Assembly (NCBI GenBank): GCA_005881575.1
Contig: VBCA01000042.1
Location: 1 to 46,398 of the forward strand
Direction: 5' to 3'
Length of the DNA: 46,398 bases
DNA from: Betaproteobacteria bacterium
GTDB taxonomy: Bacteria > Pseudomonadota > Gammaproteobacteria > Burkholderiales > SG8-39
Part shown: piece by piece, positions 24,890 to 31,486 of the stretch
How the letters are laid out: each line of letters begins with the position of its first letter
How positions within the stretch are numbered: the stretch's first letter is position 1
Notes under the pieces: model-generated
Database searches by the model: none
Seen by the model: only the letters and a program-made list of their open reading frames with translations
Told to the model about the DNA's origin: nothing
Translations under genes and position numbers: made by a program

Positions 24890-25132
24890 CTATTTCCCTC
24901 CGCGTTCGCACGCGGCCTGATCGCGCTGGCAAGCTTCCTGGCAGGCCTGCGCCGCGGGAGCTTCGGTCGTCGTGCGCCGGCATTTCTGCATGCAGGCGGT
25001 AAAGGCTCCCTTGCAGGTGGGCGCATCGTCGCCTCCCGAGATTCCCTTGTAGGCGTAGTAACCCGCCGCCATCGCGAGCGCGAGGACGACGAGCAGGCCG
25101 AAGGCGCTCAGGCCGCGCTGCGAAGCTCGCAT
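24890..25132 (-). CDS. Small membrane-anchored twin CX3C protein
   Basis: An 80-residue protein with an N-terminal membrane helix (LSAFGLLVVLALAMAAGYYAY) and a cysteine-rich tail, probably periplasmic. The six cysteines are spaced C-x6-C-x3-C-x12-C-x3-C-x6-C, a mirror-symmetric pattern that suggests a helical hairpin closed by disulphides, like twin CX3C proteins. The ATG at 25130-25132 overlaps the stop of the preceding short frame (TGATG), so translation is probably coupled. No named bacterial family is recognised. Confidence 0.65.
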   Translation of the reverse strand: MRASQRGLSAFGLLVVLALAMAAGYYAYKGISGGDDAPTCKGAFTACMQKCRRTTTEAPAAQACQEACQRDQAACERGGK

Positions 25133-25284
25133 CACCCCGCCTTACGCTGGTCCGTTTTCGCGGCGCGCAGCTGCTCCGAGGCGATCACGATCGCAGGAAC
25201 CTTTGCGCCGGCGCGGGGCGCGATCCGATAGCAATCGAACTCGCCGCGCTCGCTTGAACGGACCCTCACGTTCCTCCCCTGCAT
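25132..25284 (-). pseudogene. Dienelactone hydrolase, N-terminal fragment only
   Basis: An ATG at 25282-25284 behind GAGGAGG starts a 50-residue frame: MQGRNVRVRSSERGEFDCY, then RIAPRAGAKVPAIVIASE, then an unrelated charged tail and a stop. The first 40 residues match how dienelactone hydrolases begin (MQGR, GEFDxY, P...PAIVxxxE), but the full enzyme has about 230 residues with the Cys-Asp-His triad, all missing here. The strong ribosome site is kept, and the stop is coupled to the next gene, so the fragment may survive as its leader. Confidence 0.6.
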
Positions 25285-25398
25285 GTCGCCTCCTCGCCTC
25301 TCGCGCTGAAAGCGGCGCTCACCGTACTCCAGCGCGAGCGCCTTGTCCAACCCGGATGTGGCAGGATTCGTCTCTCGACATTTTCCAAGGAGGACTTT

Positions 25399-26163
25399 AT
25401 GAGAGCCGCAAGACCGACGTTTGGCGCATTCAACCAGGGAGGGGTTCCCACCATCGCGTGCTTCAACAAGGCGTCGACGCCTCTCGGGGTCGACTTCGAC
25501 GCCCTGATCGCCGCGCTGCAGGCGTTCGTGGATCGATGCGTGATGCCGGTGTGGGGCACGCCCGCGAAGCTGGTGAAGTCCAAGGGATACGTGAAAGGCG
25601 CGTGGGCGGTGGTTTTCCTCGACAATGCCGATCAACCCGGCGCCCTCGCTTATCACGATCTCACGCCGGACGGGCTGCCGCAGTCCAAGGTTTTCGTCAA
25701 AACGACCTTGGACAACCACGACCTGGTAAGCGTGTCGGCGTCGCACGAACTCGTCGAGATGCTGGTCGACCCGGCGATCAACATCATGACGACGGGTCCC
25801 GATCCGAAGGTCATGTATGCCTACGAAAGCGCCGATCCGGTCGAGCAGCTCAGCTTCAAGGTCGACGGTATTGCGATGACGGACTTCGTCTATCCGGCCT
25901 ATTTCGAGGTCTTTCACAAGGCCGGCTCGGTGCGGTTCGATCAGATGAAGAAGGTCAACAAGCCGTTTCAAATCCTTTCCGGCGGCTATCAGATCGTCTT
26001 CAAGAACGGAAAGTGGAGCCAGATCTTCGCCTCGGTCTCGAAGAAAAAGCGCTTTGCCCGCGAGGACCGGCGCGGCCACCGCAGCGAAGAGCGCGTGCGG
26101 GCCGCAAGGAACAAGCTGCGGCGCGCCGACCTGGGAAAGATCGCCCGGCTCGAGCTCCGATGA
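25399..26163 (+). CDS. Uncharacterised protein with HELVE (zincin-like) motif
   Basis: A 254-residue protein with no signal peptide. At about residues 116-127 it has SASHELVEMLVDP, followed by YAYESADPVEQLSFKVDG and TDFVYPAYFE. A His-Glu-x-x-Glu pattern with a downstream Glu/Asp-rich segment is compatible with a minimal zinc metallopeptidase, but no family can be named and activity is unproven. The last 40 residues are very basic (KKKRFAREDRRGHRSEERVR), which suggests nucleic acid or polymer binding. The start is the ATG at 25399 with AAGGAGG at good spacing. The longer minus-strand frame across it is a shadow. Confidence 0.7.
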   Translation: MRAARPTFGAFNQGGVPTIACFNKASTPLGVDFDALIAALQAFVDRCVMPVWGTPAKLVKSKGYVKGAWAVVFLDNADQPGALAYHDLTPDGLPQSKVFVKTTLDNHDLVSVSASHELVEMLVDPAINIMTTGPDPKVMYAYESADPVEQLSFKVDGIAMTDFVYPAYFEVFHKAGSVRFDQMKKVNKPFQILSGGYQIVFKNGKWSQIFASVSKKKRFAREDRRGHRSEERVRAARNKLRRADLGKIARLELR

Positions 26164-26256
26164 CGCAGCGCCGCAAACCCGAATGCTCCCGTCACGATTG
26201 CTCAATGACAGCGAACTGACTACCATCCCACACTTCGTAAAAGGAGGAGTTGATTC

Positions 26257-27315
26257 ATGGGCAGCGAATACAAGATTCTGATCATGGGCGCCTCGTACGG
26301 TTCGCTGTTGGGGACCAAGCTCGCTCTTGCGGGGCACGCGGTGCATCTGATCTGCCTTCCCGCCGAAGCCGACCTGATCAACAAGGAAGGCGCGATCGTG
26401 CGCATGCCGGTCAAGGGTCGGGATGGGCTCGTCGAGGTCAACTCGAAGAAGCTCCCGGGAAAGATGTCCGCGGGCGGGACGGCTGGGGTCAATCCCTCCG
26501 ACTACCATCTGGTTGCGCTCGCCATGCAGGAGCCGCAGTATCGTTCGCCGGGCGTGCGCGAGCTCCTCGCCGCGGTGGCCAAGGCCAAGGTGCCCTGCAT
26601 GTCGATCATGAACATGCCGCCGCTGACGTATCTCAAGCGCATTCCGGGCATCGACGCCGACGCCTTGCGGAGCTGTTACACCGACGCGAGCGTATGGGAC
26701 GTCTTCGATCCGAAGCTCGTCACGCTATGCAGCCCGGACCCGCAGGCGTTCCGCCCGCCGGAGGAAAAGGTGAACGTGCTGCAAGTGAGGCTCCCGACCA
26801 ACTTCAAGTCGGCGCGCTTCGATTCGGAGACCCACACCGCCATCCTCCGCCGACTCGAGTCGGACATCGAGGCGGCGCGCTTCGACGGGATCGAGCTGCC
26901 CGTCAAGCTCAAGGTGCACGAGTCCGTCTTCGTGCCGCTGGCGAAGTGGGCCATGCTGCTGGCGGGCAACTATCGCTGCGTGCAGAGAGACGGCATGCGC
27001 CCCATCAAGGACGCCGTGCACAGCGACCTCGAAACCTCGCGCGCTGTATACAACTGGGTGGTGAAGCTGTGCGTGTCCCTGGGCGCGAACGAGAAGGACC
27101 TCGTGCCTTTCGAAAAGTACGCGAGCGCGGCACTCTCGCTCCTGACCCCGTCCTCCGCGGCGCGGGCTCTGGCGAACGGCGCGGCCAACATCGAGCGCAC
27201 CGACCGCCTGGTGCAGACCATCGCGGCGCAGAAGGGCATGCGCTTGCCTGCGGTCGATCAGACCGTCGCGCTGGTCGACGGCTGGCTGGAGAAGAACCGG
27301 AAGAAGGCGGCCTGA
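26257..27315 (+). CDS. Ketopantoate reductase-like (ApbA/PanE family) protein
   Basis: A 352-residue protein with an N-terminal Rossmann fold (YKILIMGASYGSLLGTKLALAGHAVHLIC), the place where PanE binds NADPH, and a helical C-terminal half with LKVHESVFVPLAKWAMLLAGNYRC. The glycine motif is GASYGSLLG rather than GxGxxG. True ketopantoate reductases are nearer 300 residues, so this is probably a related dehydrogenase of unknown substrate. The start is the ATG at 26257 with AAAGGAGGAG upstream. The HELVE-motif gene is 93 bases before it on the same strand. Confidence 0.7.
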   Translation: MGSEYKILIMGASYGSLLGTKLALAGHAVHLICLPAEADLINKEGAIVRMPVKGRDGLVEVNSKKLPGKMSAGGTAGVNPSDYHLVALAMQEPQYRSPGVRELLAAVAKAKVPCMSIMNMPPLTYLKRIPGIDADALRSCYTDASVWDVFDPKLVTLCSPDPQAFRPPEEKVNVLQVRLPTNFKSARFDSETHTAILRRLESDIEAARFDGIELPVKLKVHESVFVPLAKWAMLLAGNYRCVQRDGMRPIKDAVHSDLETSRAVYNWVVKLCVSLGANEKDLVPFEKYASAALSLLTPSSAARALANGAANIERTDRLVQTIAAQKGMRLPAVDQTVALVDGWLEKNRKKAA

Positions 27316-27498
27316 AAAGGCCGTGAACCAACTTTCCCCACGGGAGAACCACAGAGTCCACCGGAATAAACGGAAATACTTCACACGGGTCGCCGTATTG
27401 CTGCGCCGCCCGGGCGTCCGCGGGGCGACAATGGCTGCGACGTTCCTGCCTAAGGTAGCGTGACCCAAAGGGGAGGCCACTACATCGAGGGTGCAGCG
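27316..27498. other. Intergenic stretch before the DUF1800 gene
   Basis: No gene, clear promoter pair or strong hairpin is seen in these 183 bases. A GTG at 27460 is in frame with the DUF1800 gene but has no proper ribosome site. Confidence 0.5.
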
Positions 27499-29319
27499 AT
27501 GTTACGACATGCAACCGCGCCGGATTCCACGCAGCGTTCCGACCCCGGCTTTCGCGGATACCACTCAGGGGTTGGCTTCCGAAATATCTGCGTCGCGCTT
27601 TTCGCCCTGGCGCTGGCCTATCTGGCCGGCGGCTGCTCCAAGTCGGGCGGCCCGCACGGCCCGGAGGGGAGCGGGGTCGATCTCTCGAGCGTGCCTCCGT
27701 CTGCATATCCCCTGCCGAGCGCCACGGACGCGGCGCGCTTCCTCAATCAGGCCTCTTTCGGCGCGACCGAGGCCGAGGTCAACAAAGTCAAGACCTACGG
27801 CTACAGCGCCTGGCTCGAGGACCAGTTCTTCATGCCGGGCCGCTCGCACGAGGCGTACATCAACGCCGTGAGCGCGAGCCTTCCCTCCGGCCAGAGCCTC
27901 GACGACAGCCACGTGATGAACACGTTCTGGAGGGAGGCCGCGACGGGCCAGGACCAATTGCGCCGGCGCGTCGCGTTCGCGCTGTCGCAGCTGTTCGTAG
28001 TCTCCCTTCAGGACTCGACCGTCTCCGAGTTCAAGCGCGGCGTCGCTTCCTATCTGGACATGCTCGGCCGGAACGCCTTCGGCAGCTACCGCCAGCTGCT
28101 CAATGAGGTCACGCTCCATCCGATGATGGGCCTCTACCTTTCGCACCTGCGCAACCGCAAGGAGGATCCGGCGCGCAACCGGGTGCCCGACCAGAACTAC
28201 GCACGCGAGGTGATGCAGCTCTTCTCCATCGGTCTGTACGAACTGAACCCGGACGGCACGCCGAAGCTCGTCAACGGGCAGCCGGTGGAGACTTACGACA
28301 GCGACGACATCGTCGGCCTGTCGCGCGTATTCACTGGATTCAGCTGGGCGGGCCCGGACAAGTCCGACACCCGTTTCAACGGCGGCGGCACGCAGGATCC
28401 GGACCGCGAAGTGCTCTTCATGCAGAGCTACCCGCGCTTCCACTCGATTTCGGAGAAGCGCTTTCTCACGGGGGTGATCCCCGCGGGCACGAACGCCGAT
28501 CCCGACGGAGACCTGCGCGTCGCGCTCGACACCATCGCGAGTCATCCCAACGTCGGCCCATTCATATCGCGACAGCTCATCCAGCGCCTGGTGACGAGCA
28601 ACCCATCGCCGGCTTACGTCGCGCGCGTCGCCCAAGCGTTCGACGCGGGGCGCTTCACCTCGGGGCTCTGGACCACAGGCACCGGCCAGCGAGGCGACCT
28701 GCGCGCCACCGTTGCGGCGATCCTGCTGGACACGGAAGCGCGGACGGCGGCGCGGCTCGCCGACCCGGGCTTCGGCAAGGTGCGCGAGCCCATTCTCCGC
28801 GTGGCGCACTGGATGCGCTCCTTCAACGCGCGCTCCTCCTCGGGCAATTTCCTGCTCGGGGTCACCGACGACGCCACGGCCTCGCTCGGCCAATCGGCGA
28901 TGCGCTCGCCGACGGTGTTCAATTTCTACCGGCCGGGGTACGTCCCGCCGAACACCTCCATCGCGACAGCAGGGCTCGTCGCCCCGGAGATGCAGATCGT
29001 CAACGAGGTCTCGGTCGTCGGCTATTCCAACTTCATGCGCTCGGCGGTCCAGAACGGCCTCGGGTCGGGCACCCCGCGCGACATCCAGCCGGATTACACC
29101 GCCGAGCTTGCGCTCGCCGACAACGCCGATCTTCTGATCGACCGCGTCAGCCTGCTCCTCACGGCCGGCTCAATGAGCGCGGCGACGAGGACGATAATCC
29201 GTGACGCGGTCAACTCGATCGCGATGCCCGCCACCAACCAAACGACCGCGCGCCTGAACCGCGTGCGGCTCGCGGTTTTCTTCACGCTGTCGTCGCCAGA
29301 GTATCTGGTGCAGAAATAA
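27499..29319 (+). CDS. DUF1800 domain protein (exported)
   Basis: A 606-residue exported protein. An N-terminal helix (VALFALALAYLAGGCSKSG) ends in a possible lipobox (AGGC), so it may be a lipoprotein. The DUF1800 domain fills the rest: AARFLNQASFGAT, WLEDQF, LRRRVAFALSQLFVVS, LLNEVTLHPMMGLYLSHLRN, NYAREVMQLFSIGLYELNPDG, VFTGFSW and the C-terminal RSPTVFNFYRPGYVPP. The molecular function is unknown. It is nearly always paired with a DUF1501 gene, as here (11 bases downstream). The start is the ATG at 27499 behind GAGGG. Confidence 0.88.
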   Translation: MLRHATAPDSTQRSDPGFRGYHSGVGFRNICVALFALALAYLAGGCSKSGGPHGPEGSGVDLSSVPPSAYPLPSATDAARFLNQASFGATEAEVNKVKTYGYSAWLEDQFFMPGRSHEAYINAVSASLPSGQSLDDSHVMNTFWREAATGQDQLRRRVAFALSQLFVVSLQDSTVSEFKRGVASYLDMLGRNAFGSYRQLLNEVTLHPMMGLYLSHLRNRKEDPARNRVPDQNYAREVMQLFSIGLYELNPDGTPKLVNGQPVETYDSDDIVGLSRVFTGFSWAGPDKSDTRFNGGGTQDPDREVLFMQSYPRFHSISEKRFLTGVIPAGTNADPDGDLRVALDTIASHPNVGPFISRQLIQRLVTSNPSPAYVARVAQAFDAGRFTSGLWTTGTGQRGDLRATVAAILLDTEARTAARLADPGFGKVREPILRVAHWMRSFNARSSSGNFLLGVTDDATASLGQSAMRSPTVFNFYRPGYVPPNTSIATAGLVAPEMQIVNEVSVVGYSNFMRSAVQNGLGSGTPRDIQPDYTAELALADNADLLIDRVSLLLTAGSMSAATRTIIRDAVNSIAMPATNQTTARLNRVRLAVFFTLSSPEYLVQK

Positions 29320-29330
29320 GGGAGCAAGCC

Positions 29331-30698
29331 ATGCGTGCGTCCCGACGCCAATTCCTCAAGACCGCTTCGCTCATGTCCATGGCCGGGGTGGCCGGTCCTT
29401 TCGCGCTCAACCTCGCCGCGATCGGCGCCGCCTCGGCGCAGGCCGCTCCGGGCTACCGGGCGATCGTGTGCCTTTTCCTCTACGGCGGAAACGATCACAC
29501 CAATACGCTCATCCCGTACGACCAGCCTTCCTACGACCAATACCTTGCGGCCCGGGACACGATCGCGATCGCGCGCGATCAGCTCGCCGCCACCGCCACC
29601 GGCGCGGTCGCGTCCCAGGGAGGGCGCGAGTTCGCCTTCCATCCTGCGCTGACCTCGTTCAAGGCTCGCTGGGACGAGGGCAAGCTGGCGGTCGTCGCCA
29701 ACGTCGGGCCGCTCGTGGTCCCGACGACCAAGACGCAATACAGCAACCGCTCCGTGCCGCTGCCGCCCAAGCTCTTCTCGCACAACGACCAGCAGTCCGT
29801 GTGGCAGGCGCAGGCGCCGCTCGGGGAGGGCGCGAAGCTCGGCTGGGGCGGCCGAATCGGCGACCTGCTTGCCGGCCAGAACACGAACGTCCAGTTCACC
29901 TGCATTTCGGCGGGCGGCAACGCGGTGTTCCTGTCGGGGCAGAACGTCATCCAATATCAGGTGGGCTCGAGCGGGCCGGTGGCGATCTCGGGTATTTCCG
30001 GCACCCTTTACAGCTCCGCGAGCGCAGCGGCCGCCTACCGCAACCTCATCACCGGCACGAGCGCAAACCTGTTCGAGAACGAGCTCGGCGTGATCACGAA
30101 CCGATCGATCACGTCGAACCAGCTGCTGAGCGCCAGTTTGCCGCCGGCTTCGACATTCCCCCTGCCCAACCCCACGAGCAACCTCGCCTCGCAGCTCAAC
30201 GTCGTCGCCCGCATCATCTCCGCGCGCAGCGCTCTCGGGACGAACCGTCAGGTGTTCCTGGTCAGCCTCGGCGGCTTCGACAACCACGACTCCCTCCTCA
30301 CCCAGCACAACCAGCAGCTGACGATCGCGAATGCCGCGTTGAACGCGTTCTACGGCTGGCTCGGGCAGATGGGCGTGCAGAACGACGTGACGATCTTCAC
30401 CGCCTCCGATTTCGGACGCACGCTCACCTCGAACGGCGACGGGTCCGATCACGGCTGGGGCTCGCACCACTTCGTGCTCGGCGGGTCGGTCCTCGGCCAC
30501 GAAATATACGGAACCCTCCCGCCGACCGCTTTCGGCACCAGCGTCGACGTCGGGCAGGGAAACATGGTGCCGGGCATCGCGGTCGACCAGTACGCCGCGA
30601 CGTTCGCGCGCTGGCTGGGCGTGAGCGACACTAATGTGCCGCTCGTCGTTCCGAACGTGGTGAACTTCGGTACCTCGCGCTACCTCGCGTTCCTATAG
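29331..30698 (+). CDS. DUF1501 domain protein with Tat signal
   Basis: A 455-residue protein with a twin-arginine signal (SRRQFLKTASLMSMAG to SAQA), exported folded and probably binding metal. The DUF1501 domain resembles the alkaline phosphatase/sulfatase fold: LFLYGGNDHTNTLIPYD, FAFHPALTSFKARWDEGKLAVVANVG, SVWQAQAP, VSLGGFDNHDSLLTQH and FTASDFGRTLTSNGDGSDHGWGSHHFV. The metal-type Asp and His residues are kept. Activity is unknown. It is the second gene of the DUF1800-DUF1501 operon, which ends at the terminator at 30736-30764. Confidence 0.9.
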   Translation: MRASRRQFLKTASLMSMAGVAGPFALNLAAIGAASAQAAPGYRAIVCLFLYGGNDHTNTLIPYDQPSYDQYLAARDTIAIARDQLAATATGAVASQGGREFAFHPALTSFKARWDEGKLAVVANVGPLVVPTTKTQYSNRSVPLPPKLFSHNDQQSVWQAQAPLGEGAKLGWGGRIGDLLAGQNTNVQFTCISAGGNAVFLSGQNVIQYQVGSSGPVAISGISGTLYSSASAAAAYRNLITGTSANLFENELGVITNRSITSNQLLSASLPPASTFPLPNPTSNLASQLNVVARIISARSALGTNRQVFLVSLGGFDNHDSLLTQHNQQLTIANAALNAFYGWLGQMGVQNDVTIFTASDFGRTLTSNGDGSDHGWGSHHFVLGGSVLGHEIYGTLPPTAFGTSVDVGQGNMVPGIAVDQYAATFARWLGVSDTNVPLVVPNVVNFGTSRYLAFL

Positions 30699-30735
30699 AT
30701 CGACCGTCGGCCGCGGCGCCGGCGGAAGCGGACGC

Positions 30736-30764
30736 AAAAGGCCTGGAAAATCTCCAGGCCTTTT
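30736..30764 (+). terminator. Intrinsic terminator after the DUF1501 gene
   Basis: A perfect 12-bp stem (30736-30747 with 30753-30764) around the loop AAATC, with T-tract TTTTT at 30761-30765. The matching A-run on the left makes it potentially active in both directions, but no gene reads into it from the right. Confidence 0.9.
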
Positions 30765-30775
30765 TCGAACGGGTG

Positions 30776-30791
30776 TATACAGGTCTGTATA
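30776..30791. promoter_or_regulatory. Palindromic operator, site 1, before the tetR gene
   Basis: TATACAG-GT-CTGTATA, perfect 7-2-7 symmetry, 90 bases upstream of the TetR-family gene. The length and symmetry are those of TetR-family operators, so autoregulation is likely. Confidence 0.6.
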
Positions 30792-30804
30792 GTATACGAT
30801 AGAC

Positions 30805-30834
30805 TTGACCAGCATTTTCTCCATAGAATATACT
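30805..30834 (+). promoter_or_regulatory. Sigma-70 promoter for tetR and the sensor kinase
   Basis: TTGACC (30805-30810), an 18-base spacer, and TATACT (30829-30834). It lies between the two ACAGnnCTGT palindromes, so a bound repressor could flank or cover it. A start near 30841 leaves about 25 bases of leader. Confidence 0.6.
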
Positions 30835-30837
30835 CAG

Positions 30838-30847
30838 ACAGCTCTGT
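30838..30847. promoter_or_regulatory. Operator half-size copy, site 2, at the tetR transcription start
   Basis: ACAG-CT-CTGT repeats the core of the palindrome at 30776-30791 (ACAG-GT-CTGT) and sits on the expected start of transcription. The outer bases are not symmetric, so binding would be weaker. Confidence 0.45.
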
Positions 30848-30865
30848 ACAATTTTTAAGGCGACA

Positions 30866-31486
30866 GTGAGCGCCCATCGTTCCGGCAAGCTCCCCTCTCG
30901 CCCGGCGAGCGTGCGAGAGCGCATCGATCAGACCGCCTACGAGCTCTTTTCCCGGCACGGTATCCGCGCGGTGGGAGTGGACACCATCAGCGCGCGCTCG
31001 GGCGTGGCGAAGATGACCTTGTATCGCCACTATCCCTCCAAGGAAGACCTCGCCTTCGCCTTCCTGCGCCGCCGCGAGGAGCTGTGGACGCGTTCCTGGC
31101 TGCAACAAGAGGTGGAACGCCGCGCGCAGGCACCGGCTGAGCGCCTGCTTGCCGTTTTCGATGTCTTCGACAAGTGGTTCCGCCGGTCCGATTTCGAGGG
31201 CTGCTCGTTCCTCAAGGTGCTGCTCGAGCACGACGACAGGGGGCACCCGGTTCGAAAGGCCGCAGAAGCCCACATTAAGACGATCCGCGCGTTCCTGAGA
31301 CGGTTGGCCAAGGATGCGGGTGTGCGCGATGCCCACGCATTCGCACGACAAATGCAGATGGTAATGATGGGCTCAATCGTGGCCGCCTACGCGGGCGACC
31401 GGGACGCGGCGCGGCGGGCAAGGGAGTTGGGATCGCTGCTCCTCGCACGCGCAGGCATCGGGACCGGAAAGGGAGGCCGATCATGA
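30866..31486 (+). CDS. TetR/AcrR-family transcription regulator
   Basis: A 206-residue repressor-type protein. The N-terminal helix-turn-helix (residues 15-62) is ERIDQTAYELFSRHGIRAVGVDTISARSGVAKMTLYRHYPSKEDL cut over its three helices; the C-terminal ligand domain is not assignable. The start is GTG at 30866 with AAGG upstream. Its stop overlaps the ATG of the following histidine kinase (ATGA), an unusual coupling of a one-component with a two-component regulator. Two ACAGnnCTGT palindromes upstream suggest it controls its own operon. Confidence 0.92.
   Translation: MSAHRSGKLPSRPASVRERIDQTAYELFSRHGIRAVGVDTISARSGVAKMTLYRHYPSKEDLAFAFLRRREELWTRSWLQQEVERRAQAPAERLLAVFDVFDKWFRRSDFEGCSFLKVLLEHDDRGHPVRKAAEAHIKTIRAFLRRLAKDAGVRDAHAFARQMQMVMMGSIVAAYAGDRDAARRARELGSLLLARAGIGTGKGGRS

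Noticed and set aside
25132-26508. Minus-strand frame of 458 residues across the HELVE-motif and ketopantoate reductase-like genes
   Set aside because: Only the last 50 codons (from 25284) have a ribosome site and family resemblance; the rest is antisense to better supported genes.
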